DNA from: Sphagnum compactum
Taxonomy: Eukaryota > Bryophyta > Sphagnopsida > Sphagnales
Assembly: GCA_965153455.1 (NCBI GenBank)
Contig: OZ234495.1
Coordinates: forward strand, 20,022,875 to 20,086,874
Length of the DNA stretch: 64,000 nucleotides
Direction: 5' to 3'
In this document: one piece after another, positions 49,016 to 62,082 of the stretch
How positions within the stretch are numbered: position 1 is the first letter of the stretch
Layout: each line of letters begins with the position of its first letter
Notes under the pieces: model-generated
What the model saw: the letters and a program-made list of their open reading frames with translations, nothing else
Told to the model about the DNA's origin: nothing
Databases searched by the model: none
Made by a program: the position numbers and the translations under genes

Positions 49016-51799
49016 ACAAGGATTAAACGAGGCTTGTGTATTATGAATGTAACATTAGCTTTGTGTTGTGTTTGGTTGCAATTTGTTTTTTTTACAAGTG
49101 GTTGCTTGGGCTTTGCATGGGTTTGATCAATCAATTTGGGGGCCTTTCATTCCATTTAGGTCAAGTGTTGCTTGAAGGACTATTGGTCAACTTCTTGATT
49201 AGGAAAAAACTTCTCCTACAATGTGATGAATTTGGCATTTATTTTAGTTTTCTCTTGATGATATGGTAGAGTTTAAGATGCCATATATTAACCTTATTGA
49301 GATTGATATTAACATGGACAATGATTGCATCTTTCTCAAGTTTAATGGTCTTTCCCAACTTGTGCAAGTCATATTCAAGCTTACATTTTGTAATCACTCA
49401 TGGTGGGTTTTTGAGAATGCATACTCTAAATTTGGTGGAAAGACTTAACACCAAGGATGTGTAAAACATTAGGGTCTTCCCTTACCTTCTCATCAAATAG
49501 TTCAATGTTATTTCTCCTTGTTCCATTATTCAATGAGTTGTATTGTCACCCAAAAATACAATTCGCCAATTATTGTGAAGGGTCACAGTTTGCTTGAATG
49601 TTACAAAAATGATGAAGTATTTGTCTTCCAATATTTAAAATGCTACAACATTTTGAAACATTTCTATCAATCTTCTCGTTTAAATGTACAAATTGCATAA
49701 TTATCTTTGTGTCAAGATCTTCAAACATTGAAATCATCACACATGTGACATTTTTTTGCCCACTTTGGGTTCCAATATATATTATTTTTTGGTATTTGGT
49801 GAAAATAAGTTATATTTGATAGGCATTTCAAAATTCTACAACCCATTTATAAACCATATGACTACAACTTGAAGAGGATTAATTTCAAACATTAAAAAAA
49901 AAGACATTAGTGTACATCATACTAAATATATTAAAAGATTATTTCTCCCCATTCCCATAAAGATCAAGGTATATTTCTATGTGGAAACAAATGTGAATTT
50001 TTAGAATTCTATTATCGTAAAGCCTCATCAATATACATAATTGTGTCAATAAGGTACTCAAAAGATGCATCTCATATATACATAGCAAATTACGATATTT
50101 GGTCCTTATACAACTGACCTATTTTAACAAATTATATGTATAATTTTATACATATAAGAGGTATTTCACTATGTGAGACAAATATTTTTTGTTTATACAA
50201 TATTATCAAAATATTTATGTGCATTAAAAATTTCAACATTTTTGTGATGTGCTTGTTCATATTACAAGACTGCAATTTTACATTTTCATTATCACACATT
50301 TAACATGTTGCTTTATGTGATACTAAGTTCCAAAGACTACCCAAAAAACTACTTGGGATGGTATTTTGGAAACATTTAAGCAAACCAAGACCTTGCATGT
50401 AGTTGATGAAAAACTCTCTTTCATAACACACGTTGTGTGGCTCCAATATCCACATATCGTGTAAGGTCATTAGGTAGCATCTTGTGATGTCAATGCTAAA
50501 ACATATAACTCAGGTGAAGTTTAAGTTTGTCATAATGTTTTTTTTTTTCTTATTGAAAGATTTTGTTGTTATTTTTATTCTATAATATTTTTTGGTTTCT
50601 CGTAGTAGAAACATTTTAATTTCTTCTTGTTCATTTGACGAGATAAAATGAATCTATGTTGTAATGGAGTTAAAATGACCCCTGGCCAACTAGTACTTTT
50701 GTGTAGTGCTTGAAAACAATGGATTAATCAATCAATATAATGTGGTAAAAGTGGTTGATTATTTACTAAAGCTATTTTTGAAATTGTTTTATTTATAAGT
50801 TGACAAAAAAATCTTATGACCAAAAGAAATGTTACACTATATTATTATATCGAGGTATATTTATAAATTTCCCACAAATATGCCATTTTCATATTATTTC
50901 AAGTCCTTTTCGGATTCCATTAAACATTGAAAATAGTAGTTACATTTCCATGGATCATTTTAGTGTGGATTCATTCCACGTTGCTCTCAATTTTTCCTTT
51001 CTAATTAGAGATTTTTAAAAAGTATAAAGGGTTGACAAGTTATTTGTAATCAAGTTAAGATTCATCTTGAGAGTCTCTTCTTTTATTAAATCAATAATTA
51101 AGGATTGTAATGCCAAATGGGTTATCTTTTCAAAGAATCAAGAATTGTTTTATAACTTATAAGCATGCTTTTCATTTAAAGAACACACTTTCATCATTAA
51201 GCACTAGTGCAATGACAATTGATAATTGTTCGAAACACATCTATTGTGTATTTGTTTCATTCCTTCTCATTTTCAACTTATGTAAATTGTCTTTTAGATA
51301 TGTCTTCATCACAACATCATACATGATTCAAACAACCTTATTATTCCATGCTTCATGTGATGTTTGGCATGATTGAGGGTGGCAAACAACAATAGTATTG
51401 TCAAGAGAATTATTAATATTATCGTTAGAGATAAGGTATCTTTTTCTTCACATGCATTTATGTTATTTGCTCCTATGGCGGCAAGAAGTGTTTATGCATC
51501 AACAACAATTTGCACTTTTGTGGGATGTGTTTGGTTTTGGTGCATTGCCATTGATTTTGAAACAAAGTTTTCAATTTAGAAAATCAATGTAAATTTATGT
51601 TTCCAACTATAATATAATGAGTGAGTGAACCATCAATTTTTTAAAATGTGACTTGTATCAAACTTTTGTACCATTGTTACAATTTTTTGTTTTCATAGAA
51701 GGAATACAAAACTTTCTATGAAAAGGAGTTTTGTGTTCATTGTGTTATTCAATCCTAATTCAATTTTTGATTATTCATTTGAATTTTGCACTCTTGTGC
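49016..51799. other. No gene seen; AT-rich interval between inverted-repeat arms
   Basis: Short frames only (for example plus 49,263-49,448 and 51,110-51,376), with no recognised domain. The composition resembles the flanking decayed transposon DNA. Confidence 0.5.
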
Positions 51800-52205
51800 A
51801 CTACTAGTGATGATCAACTTATTTTCCCTTATGTTTTCATATGGTTTTCAATCATTCATCATTATTTATGTCAATGTCAAATTTAATTTAAATTAAATTA
51901 TACTTTCATGAACATGAAAAGAGACATGCTATTTTATTTTTTTCATATCCATGTTGGTGGATAGGGAAAAATAGTGAAATAGTTATAAAATGGAGGTAGT
52001 TATTAGGAAAGTTGGGAGAAATAGTTATTAAAAAAGTTAATAGGAAAAAAAATTGTAGTTATATGAAAGAAATGAAATAGTTAACCTTGAAAATGAGATA
52101 ATTTATTTTTGAAATTGTCTTTGGAATTGTCCATGGACAAGCATACGAAGGATTCCAAAAAATAATCCCTCCATATACAAATTCCAATTACTCGTCATCA
52201 TTGGA
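51800..52205 (+). repeat. Arm 2 of the inverted repeat at 48,700-49,015
   Basis: This is the partner of arm 1. It is longer because of insertions of 'gaaatagttataaaa'-like text near 51,970-52,080. Confidence 0.75.
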
Positions 52206-53105
52206 ATCAAACATGTAGTTACTTAAGTAGTATGAAACGGAAGTAAGAACCACATGATGGAATGGCTTCTTGCCTTACCAAATGACGCATTCCATAATAC
52301 GTTATAGGCTTTACAATGTTACAATTTGCAAGACCCTTTCTATGTTGACAAGAGTGTTACATAAGTATATTGAACTTGGCCTTCACGTTGCTGAATGACA
52401 TCGATACTTCAGAAAAACAGAAAGATTGTGAAAATCAAGATCATGTCCTTGAAACTGTACTAGTTTCGGAACCAAAAAAAAAACCCAAGTGGAAGAAGAC
52501 ATAACAAATATGTCTTGATTGAAATGATTTGCTACCGAAAATTCATAAGATCTCTCTGGTTGGTTTGCAACCAGAGAGCAAGTGCAAAAAATAAAATAAC
52601 ATCAAACCTTAGTTTTCCTCACTAATGCTAGGGTATGGGGACTAGGAGTAGGTCAAATGCTATTGTTACTGATGGCTAATAAAAAAAACCAGTGAAGAAG
52701 ACAGAAGATGGTGTCCAGATCCTATGGCTTCTACAATTGCACTTTGGGTGAACTTGGTTGGAGTGGATTGCAGTTAACACAATCAGCAATTCCACCTCCA
52801 ATTGTAGCTCGAGACTTTTTTGAGCATAAGATCAATAGTATCACACAGCCAGGACCAGAAAAGAGTACCATAAGATTATAAAAAACCTTGATGCTGTCTG
52901 TAGCTTCAGATCGCTTCAACCCGAAAGAAAGAAAAACCTGTATAAAAGGTTCTCATGAATGCTTAGACATACCGTATTTGAAAGAGGATATACTGTGTGG
53001 CACAAGCTTCATTCTAGCAATGTTCCATGAAGAACAAAGTCTTTGAAATCCGAAGAAGACTGGTTGCTTGCTTATTGATGACAGAGACAGGGAACTACTT
53101 CTGCC
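52206..53105. other. No gene seen; 3' flank of psbX
   Basis: Composition shifts from AT-rich to mixed at about 52,240, marking the edge of the transposon-rich block. The right part is probably 3' UTR of psbX. I recognise no other gene. Confidence 0.5.
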
Positions 53106-53725
53106 TTATTTTCTCTTCACTGGATCGAAGGTCGAAACTCCTGCCACTGCAACTGTGATAACAGCAAGAACCACACCACCAGCCACAACACTCAAGAGCA
53201 AATTCTTCAAAGATGGACTAATGCCAGGTTGTGCAGCTTCAGCAAGCTCCGGAACCACAGCAGCCGCCAACAAAGCTAACCCTGTGAGACTGGTAACATC
53301 ATGCTCCTTCTGTGAGATACTGCACACAGAAGAAAATTACAATTGACTTCATCAGAAGTGTGGGCAACGGAAGTTTAACAGCAGCAATAAAGCGTCTCCA
53401 ATTTTTCTGCCTCACATTACTCCCATTCAACTGCAGCAAAAAAGACAATGTATGTAAAACACCGATCACCGATCACCCAAATGCCATTGCGGCGGAACGA
53501 CCCAGAAAGGGAGGAAAAAAAAACAACGACAAAACAACACCCATACCTCATGGTCACCCTGCTCTTCTTCTTGGTCACAAGCTTGGAGGAGAATCTCTTA
53601 CTGGGAGAAGCAGCCAGGGTCAATCCCTTGGACACAGACACTGAAGTCCGCGATTGGGTATGAATGGCAACAGGGGTCACACAGACCACAGCTGCTGCGC
53701 CCACGGCTGAAGCACACGCCGCCAT
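53106..53725 (-). CDS. psbX: Photosystem II reaction centre X protein precursor
   Basis: Two minus-strand exons (53,725-53,547 and 53,319-53,106) join in frame to 130 residues. The ATG at 53,725-53,723 opens a Ser/Thr/Lys-rich plastid transit peptide ('[14 protein letters not shown]'). A hydrophobic thylakoid-transfer segment ('[17 protein letters not shown]') with an A-x-A type cleavage site follows. The mature PsbX is a single membrane span starting '[12 protein letters not shown]' and ending 'FDPVKRK'. PsbX is a one-helix subunit of photosystem II near cytochrome b559. The total length is close to known nuclear-encoded precursors. The 53-bp-scale 5' flank upstream of the ATG is CT-rich, as in many photosynthesis genes. 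The gene appears intact. Confidence 0.93.
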
Positions 53726-54817
53726 ATTCTAACTGCAGAATTGACAAGGGATCGCAGCTGTAAGGAGTCCGCGAAGAGAAGAGATGTGGGCACAGAGAGA
53801 AGAAATGCGATGATGTAGAAGAGAGGAGCGGGAGAGCATCACACTAGAGAGAAGAGTCTAAAAGTGTGCACAGGTGAGCAGGTGGGTTGGGTGCAGCAAA
53901 GCAATGAAGAAGATAAGCGAGAAGCCAATGGGGTGTGCCGAACATTCTTACCGGAGATTATGGCACTTGAGGATAAGATCCGGAAGAAGATCCTCCTCAC
54001 CCATCACCGAATCCTGCGCTCGTCACTGCACATGACATGCACAGAAACTGGGAATCCAATCCGTCAGCGTACAAGCCCCTCATCGTAACTAAACCCTAAA
54101 GCCTAGAGCCTACACTCTCTCTGGCAAAAGCAAAAATCTTCAAAATGTGATTGCAAAGAATTGAAACCCTTGAATGTTCAGCGAGCTTTTCACCACAGAT
54201 CAAGCTTGCGTCCACTTTTGGAAGCAAAGTAGGGATCCAGAATCAAAAGAACATATGTGTTCTATGATGCAACAACTATGCAACAACACACCTGCAGATA
54301 GAATCTCCAGTCTGAAAGAAATGAGCCAACAACAATAGAGATACACAACTGGCAAGCAAAATGAAACTCTCCACAATCCACAAAATCACTCAAGCACAAA
54401 ACATGATACCTCAAAACCAAAACAGCTGTTACAGGATCCTCCTGATCTCTTGTTATAAGACGATTTTATTTTCCATCGTGCATTCTGAAAAACTGCAAGA
54501 TTTTTCGCAGCCACCCCAACAAACAATACCTCTTGACAGGATTGAAAGTAAAAGGCAATGATTTTCCATTTCCATAGACAGTCTCAAAATTGTGTTTTGT
54601 CTGATTGAAGTGAAATTCTCACTTTCAGACAGTGAATTGAGTGTTTTTTTTTCCTATTGAAATTGACTTTGATTGACAAGAATGCAGCACAACTACTGTT
54701 GATATCAATAAGGATGGATCTCCAATTGAATGAATGAAGCTGAAGAGGCATGTACTTTGTTGTGAGAACTTTGAAGCTCTCAACAATTTTTCTCACTACT
54801 AACCAGCAGGAAGAAGC
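53726..54817. other. Upstream region of psbX and 3' flank of the ATPase gene
   Basis: Both neighbours are on the minus strand. The first 150 bases above psbX are CT-rich on its coding strand and probably 5' UTR. I see no TATA box. The rest shows no coding signal and contains the probable 3' UTR of the ATPase gene. Confidence 0.5.
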
Positions 54818-57800
54818 TCAACGAGGTTTCACTGTAACGACAAGGCAGTTCTCCTGGAACTTGGCTCCAGAGACCTTCCCCCTCATGGCTGTGGGAAGCA
54901 CTACACTGCGACGCTGGTCACCTGCCTCCACCAGCAGCTCTGATCCTCCTCTCCACTGCACACCACAATGGTCATGGAAAAATTGGTAAAAGTTGGGGGG
55001 ATGTTGAAATGTGCTTGACTAGCTCTATGGATTCACTTTGAACACAGCTGAATCAGAACCCCTGTTCTTGCTGTTCAACTTTGAACCAACATGCTCTTAT
55101 GGCTGCCACAACATGGATGCAATCTGACCAGTGTTGAAACCACTCTCTCTCACACAGACACACACACACACACACACACACCTGTGACAACTTCACATCT
55201 GACTTGTTAAAGCCAGGCAAGAAGAGAGTAATGGTTCGAGCTGACTGATCAAAGGTAACTGGTGGAGGGATGGGCTTTGCTTGACTTCTTCCATCCAGTA
55301 CGTCTTTGGTTTGCTGACTCATCCTTCTTATCACCTCATCCCAGTCTGGAGGAGATTCAAATGAGAGAAATGGGATGCCTGAAATTCTCAGTGGAGAAAA
55401 TCCTTCTTCTATTGTCGAGGCTAGAGGAGTGGTGTCTGTTGCCAGCTTGGGATACAAAGCACCGGCAACATAAACTCCTGCTTGTGCTGCACACCCCCAG
55501 TATCGCAAGGCTGTGTCCACTGCTATCCGACTGCATGGATTGGTGACTAAAAAACATGAGAATCTTTGTGGGTCTTGAAATGTCTTCACCACCCTCTGCA
55601 TTTCCCAAATGTTGGTAGTGATGCACTTACACTCATGCCAACAGGTAGAAAGAACATATGACAATGAAGAGAAAGGCTTAAAAAAGGGCAAACCTGAGAG
55701 AGAAACATACTTCGTCCATGAGAATGCTCAAAACTCTACTGGTTACCAATCTGGAGCAGAACACTTACTGAAAGAATGCGATCACCTGCCTCCCAGATTT
55801 CATTTGTCGATCGAGGAGTTCCTTTTCCTTCATCAAGAAATGCACCCTCTATCAACTTCAGTACAGATGGGAGGGTTACTCTGCCTGCATCTGTCTTCTC
55901 TGCAATGCTTCGAAATCGGCTCAAATACCATCTGTGCATCCATATGATGAAACTAAGTGAAATAATTTGGGAGAAGTGTGATTGCACTGTTGCCAAGCAT
56001 CATCATTGTGTTATTTGATAGGGTAATGGATCTCAGCCTGAAAGTGTTACATGATGGTGCATGTCGATGCATAAACATGGCACAGATATGGAGAGACATC
56101 TCAATATCTTGTGTTCTCTGCACTTGTTAAAAATTGAAGGGTTTGATCAGGAAAAACAATGCATTGATGCTTTTGGACATTTTCAGAGAGGATAGACACT
56201 GCAAGAGTGTTTTGGAAATCATGCAAAATCACACACCTGGCTCTTTCTGCTGATCCAAACATCCGGAAGATTTCTTCACTGCTGAGACCATCATACACCA
56301 CCACATCATAATCCTTGTCGTCGCCAGTCTTGCCCACTCTTTTGAATAGGCCACCAACAAAATCTGCAAAGCGCTCCAGTGCCCCAAGAGCCAACAAGGA
56401 ATCCATCCCTGGAAGCACACTCAGCTCTTCACCAACAACCTTTATTCCACCACACAACATCAGCACAGTAAGCAAAACAAGAGAATAATGTAAGAAACTA
56501 CCACATGCTAACAAACACAAGCAGTCTTCAATGGTCCAATCCCAACAGCAGCACGAGTCTTTTTCAGACAGCAATTCTACTAAAAGACTATCCTCCTCCT
56601 TCAAGATCTCTTATAATATGTTGACACACTTTCTATGTTGTTGTTCTGGAACTCAGTTTGCAGAAGACATTTGTGATGACAGACTGAGCTCAAAGAAAAG
56701 AAGAAGGAAGAAACTCATTTAAAAATGAGAATGTCAAAACACTTCTCAATGCTGTTGTTGTTCTGGAATGCAATTTTGCAGAAAAAGTTTGTGATGACAG
56801 ATTGAGCTCAAAGAGAATAAGGAAGAACCTCATGAAAAAAGAGAATGTAAACACACTTTTCAATGCTGTTGTTCTGGTACCCAATTTTGCAGAAAAGATT
56901 TGTGATGACAGATTGAGCTCAAAGAGAAGAAGGAAAAACCTCATCAAAAAAGAGAATGTCAACACGCTTTCAATGCTGTTGTTGTTCTGGTACAGTCAGT
57001 TTGGCAGAAAAAGCAATTCAGGGTGGCAGATTGAGCTCAAAGAGAAGAAGAAGAAGAAGAAGAAGAAGAAGAAGAGAACCTCATCAAGAGCTCCTTGACT
57101 GAAATTCAGGCGTGCATCTGCTTTCCTGATTTGTGCCAATGGCTCACTGAGCATCTACAAACACAATTTCAAACCATCAACACCAATTCAGTCCCACATT
57201 TGAATCAAGAGTATATAGCAATGACTCTCTCTCTCCAAGAGTATCTAGCAATGACTCTCTCTTCAAGAATACATGGCAATGACTCTGTCTTCAACAGTAC
57301 ATGGCAATGACCCTCTCTTCAAGAGTACATCACAATGACTCTCTCTGTCAGCCAGATCCATACATCTTCTCAGCATACAAGATGCATACAGAAGGTTTGT
57401 ATACAGTTCTGAGCATGAAAACAGATTGCTGGATTTCTCAAAGGTCTCTAACAAAAGTTTGCTTCAGCAGACAATAATAGAGAGCAGCAGTAGGCATATA
57501 ATGTGCAAGAAGACAAACCTTTGTGGTTTCCAGCCTGAGAGCTGTAAGAGCTCCTTCCCTGAACGAAGAAGGAGTGCTGCCTAGCTTGACACCTAGAAGA
57601 ACATCAGCAGTGGGATCTTGGGATTGAATCAGGAGGCAGGTGCGAAGGCCATTGCTAGCGTAGTACTGCTGCACACTCCAGCAGCAAGCACAAACCGGTT
57701 ATGTCTTCTTTCCTTTTCCTCTCTCACTTCTCTCACCTCAAGCTCAGGGCTTGCCGGAAACCCCTGCCTGCTGCCACAGTCCTGTGCAAAATTCAGCGCC

Positions 57801-58227
57801 CCGATCACCTGCTATCCTCCTTGTCTGAATCGCATTCCAAGTGAAGAACATCTCGTAACAATTCCAGCTCCTCATCCCTCTCTTCATCATGCTCACTCTT
57901 GAATCCTAACATGAAACTATTGTCCTCGCAACAATTGCAATAATTGGCAAAAAGAGAGACAATCGTTACCAGAGCAGCAGCAGCAAGAATCGCAAAAACG
58001 TTCGTTACCTGAGCAGCAAGAATCGCAGAAACTGTCTTCCCGGAGCCACCCTTCCCCACGAATGTAATAAGCTTCGTTCCCTTCTCGGAACTGGCACGCC
58101 ACTGCAAGGTACGTTTTCGAAGGAGGCACGGCATGCGTGGTGGTGACCATTGCGAAAATGCGGACTGCGATGATGATGACGGGGAGATAAGCAACAGGGG
58201 CTGTAACAATAAAACAAATGGCGCCAT
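54818..58227 (-). CDS. Chloroplast ArsA/GET3-like ATPase (similar to Arabidopsis At1g26090)
   Basis: Seven minus-strand exons join in frame to 453 residues: 58,227-58,009, 57,668-57,519, 57,154-57,080, 56,439-56,237, 55,931-55,769, 55,595-55,182 and 54,955-54,818. That length is close to the Arabidopsis protein. The N-terminus is a Ser/Arg-rich transit-like stretch. Exon 1 ends in a deviant Walker A '[10 protein letters not shown]'. Exon 2 has '[12 protein letters not shown]', exon 4 '[12 protein letters not shown]' and '[14 protein letters not shown]', exon 5 'IAEKTDAGR', and exon 6 '[10 protein letters not shown]' and '[10 protein letters not shown]'. The last exons form an HSP20-like C-terminal domain ('[14 protein letters not shown]'). 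ArsA/GET3 ATPases use ATP to shuttle substrates such as tail-anchored proteins; the substrate of this plastid group is not known to me. Introns 2 and 3 hold tandem arrays, and the exon 6 donor lies in a GT microsatellite. Confidence 0.88.
55150..55181. repeat. GT/CA microsatellite at the exon 6 donor of the ATPase gene
   Basis: A near-perfect CA run on the plus strand ends exactly at the splice junction, so on the coding strand the intron begins with (GT)n. The real donor GT is the first dinucleotide of the repeat. Confidence 0.9.
56612..57090. repeat. Tandem array, about 117-bp unit, four copies, in intron 3 of the ATPase gene
   Basis: The unit contains 'caatgctgttgttgttctgg', 'ttttgcagaaaa', 'tgtgatgacagattgagctc' and 'aaagagaagaaggaag'. 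Each copy ends with an 'aacctcat' word. On the coding strand this is ATGAG|GTT, the same text as the exon 3 donor at 57,080, so the array appears to have grown from the exon-intron boundary. The last copy has an expanded GAA microsatellite. Confidence 0.88.
57210..57350. repeat. Tandem array, 28-bp unit, five copies, in intron 2 of the ATPase gene
   Basis: The unit 'agtacatggcaatgactctc' plus 'tcttcaag' is repeated with few changes, the first copy being 30 bases. It does not touch the splice sites. Confidence 0.92.
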
Positions 58228-61200
58228 CGCCGACGAAGCTCTCTCGCGATTTTCTTACAAGAACAACTTCTTCTGAAGCTTGTCTTCCGTTCCAGTATGA
58301 ACGACAACAGACATCGCTACAACAGCTGCTATCAAATCTGGAAGCTACGCAATTTGTTAACGGCTTGAAATTTCTCAGCAAAATCTTTGGTAGTCATTCT
58401 CTTCAAGAGATAAATCTCAAAGATCGTCTACGATTCTCGTCATCTGTACGCCAAAGAATGCATGCGATCCTAACCCTATCCTCTTATTACGCAAGGAAAA
58501 AAGGTGCGGTAGTCTGTAGCTCCCCCAAGTGTTGGCAGCACCAATATCATCTCTGAGCACGAAGTTCATGCATCTCTTGAATCTGATGCCACCACTGCAT
58601 AATTCTCTCAAGGTTCAAGGATCCACTTGGGCTTCATCCGGGTGTCAATTCTTCTCTTTCTTTGCTCTAGAGATGGAGAGATTGAAATATTTCAAAGGAT
58701 ACTGATAACAATACCAATGACTACTACTGCAATATGTACACTTGCTGATTGTTTTATGGCTTGTTTGTAAAACTAGAGCTATGATAATAATGTTGTACAT
58801 TAGCTAGCAAGTGCTGAAGTATTTATTATTCAGGAGAACATGATGGATTAGATCTGTGCAAATCCTGATATATAACAGTAGGATCAGCAGTGCAGCTGTT
58901 GGAAAGTTTAATGTCTAGCTGATGCGATTTGCAAGGTGTAGCCAAATTGTAAAGCATACTGCTGCAATGTCAATTGTTGTAGTGGTGGGATGCATAATCA
59001 TCCAGCATCTGGAACTGGGCAATATCCTCTGATGTGCAGACTTGATTTGATTGGGTTCTGAGGTTGAATCTATGTTGGTGGGTGTATGGATACAGCTTTG
59101 GAGGAAGGGCAGTACCACATGGTGTGGAGAATTTGGTTATTGCATCGAGTAGGGGCAGTCACTCTTGAAGAAGCGCAGTATGACTGAATTATCCGCACAC
59201 ATAGTGATAGTGATTTCATTTGCATAATGTAACTCTTACATTGTGGGGTTGGGACCATAAACCCTTTGCCCTAAACATTTCATGGGAGTGATGACAATGT
59301 GTCAGAGGTTCGGCAGAGGTTCTTCACACATTTGTTTGCACTCTATTGTACGAGAAATGCTGATGATTAGTGCTAGGTCCAGGGAGGCAAGACATCTCCT
59401 AGTGGGTCAAGTTGTCTTGCATGAGGATTTCAGTTTGTCGATGTACTATAGCATTATTTGTGATTCTGTGATTCCAAATGAAGCTGTATTCTGGGTGCAG
59501 GTCTCTCTTGAAAATAGACTTGGATCTTCTTTGTTGACAGTAATCAGCAAACAACAAATCTATGTCAGTGCAACTCTGACTAAATTTCTGGTGACAACTA
59601 ATCCAGATGAAAGCACATAAGATGAGGTTGGAAACAAACACTGCAAATTGCTAATCAGCTGTGTCGGTGCTTGAAAACTACCTGTTGAACTTCCAATCGA
59701 AGGTTGGGTCTGTGCATGTGTCAATGTATTTCAACCATTGAATTTCAATCATGTGCTTTTTTTTTGTGGACAATCTCTATGGTGCAGGTGTTGATCATAA
59801 TTGGTGAACCATCCAGGGTAATCATCGCTGGAGCATCTTCCAGTAATGCTAAGGCTCAACTCTGATACCTGCATTTTGCAAACTATATTGTATCCATCTG
59901 GATACATTGCAGAACACTCCTGCGATACTTGAATGTCAATTGGAACTTGACAGACAGCTTGGAAGAGGTACCAGTTTTTTCCATCTCCAAGAAGTGATGC
60001 ACTAATGTCATGGACAGCAGCTATTTGTGTATTGGGTCGCTGGAATCATTTATTGTCATAGATGATGTCATAGATGTTTGCCATCTTGTTGTAATAGCTT
60101 TTCTTTTAAGACTAGATTCTATGTCTTGCTCTAAGATGTGTTTCCCTGGCACAAGGTTGAAGACATGTAATTTCCCTGCAACAGAGGAATTTTCTTGTAA
60201 GGGAATTTGTACCGTTTGTGAACTTATGCATTTGAACTGCTCTAATAAGTGTGACCTTGAAATGCTAATAAGAAAATCACATGTGCTCTTGCTTGATGTC
60301 GAAGATTTGGGATGCTTTGATGTGTGTCATTGTGAGGGATAAAAGTTCCAAAATACAAATTTGAGGTGTGTGTTTGAAGTGTGGGTGCAATATTAAGAAA
60401 CACTAAATGTATTCTTTTCTTTGGACAAATTGTCGGAAATTCAACTTCTCTTTCACTTATGAGTTCCGAGAAATGATATGATGAAGGTGCAAGCACCCAA
60501 ATTGTTGCTACACCCAAATTTGTGGTCTATGATATTCTCTTATCACCACTTGGTGTGAAGGGGAAAATGGAGTGTATTCTATTGGCATGGTTTAATGTTA
60601 GCTAGAGCACATTTTTTTTGTATTAACTAGGTCAATAAAGGATTTCATTAAGAACATCTTTTTGTTTTTACAAGAATAAGTAAGGAACTAATTTTGTATG
60701 TATTTTATGCCTTTGCCATAGCTTATTCATGTTGCATATTAGGGTGTAATAGTGGTTGGAATATGTCAAATTTGAAATTTTGAAATGACAATTAAGAATA
60801 GAAATGAATTTATTTGGGTCTATTGCTCTAGATGGTTCTCAACTTTGATGACAACATCATACCATATGCATGAGGTTTTTCAATGTGTTGTAGGATGTGT
60901 TTCAACATTTAGTTCTAATTCATGCTTCCACTATGAACCATATCATAAACTTGACATTGGACAATTTGGTAATCAAAATTGTGTGAAATTCATTTTCTCA
61001 TTACCAAACATGGATGAAAATCTTTCATCCAACTTATACATGCTTCATATCTGTTTTAGATATTTGTGTGCACAAACTAAAAAATTATGAAAAACAAATT
61101 TCACATGATTTTCATTATCAAATTATGAAATGCAAAGTTTATGATGCATAACTTGAACTCAATTAGCCCATCACCCAAATTCTAAAACTGTCATCTATAT

Positions 61201-62082
61201 GTAAAGTGTTTTAACTATTAAAACCTAAGGTATAATTACAGTTGAGAAAGAGGTGTTGAAATCATTGCAAAACTTAACATTAAAAAAAATGTGCAATCAA
61301 TGATCTGGGATACACAAGTATTCATTCATGCATTTTGAAATTCAATCCATGCATTTGAAATATTAATGGAAAGAATCATTATTATGAAGAGAATTTCAAA
61401 ATCAACAAATTCAAGTGAAGCTTCCGAGGAGCACAACTATAAGCTTATTTACAAGATGCACAATGAAAGGACAAAGGTTCAACAAGTTGGGAGGAGTTCA
61501 AGCAACAACTCAATTCAAGGCCTCAAGCAAGTCTAGGTGATGTGACAAAACTACCCTATTGCATTCCACAATCATGGTATAACAATGGTGCATAACCTCA
61601 TGAAACTCCACTTGTTTCCAACAATCAAAAGTTTGTTACAACTTCGCAAAATTGAAATTCTAAAGCCCTAACTTTCAAGACAGTAACAAATGGGAATTAG
61701 AATGATAAATCTTTAAAAAAATCCATGAGGGTGGTGAATAGGGGTGTTCCAATCAATATGATAACTCATCATTTTGGCATTTCAACATTTTTGAAAAATC
61801 AACTCAATGGAAAAAACAAATATTTGAAATGCAAGAAAGATGGGACGTTATTTGCAAAAGAGGAACAAGTTGTTCATTGGGTGCTAGAGATGTAATGCAC
61901 CAATCTATCCACGTCACCTCAAAAATTGAGGTTTAAGGTAGTAAAAATAATGTAGGAGATGGCAATACCATTCACAAATGGTGTGCCTAGGTAGAACGAA
62001 TGGAAATGGTTCAAAATAAAACATTCTCAGTTGAATTTGAAAGTGGATTAAAACTAGGAAATGAATAGTGGCAAAGGGTTAA
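58228..62082. other. No gene assigned; upstream of the ATPase gene, then spacer
   Basis: 58,228-58,650 is of genic composition and probably promoter or 5' flank. 58,650-60,340 is mixed sequence with plus-strand frames at 59,282-59,620 and 60,010-60,342 that show no recognisable domain. From about 60,350 the DNA is AT-rich with no gene signal up to the LTR. Confidence 0.45.

Noticed and set aside
60785-61090. Plus-strand frame of about 100 codons
   Set aside because: AT-rich spacer, no domain, no splice context.
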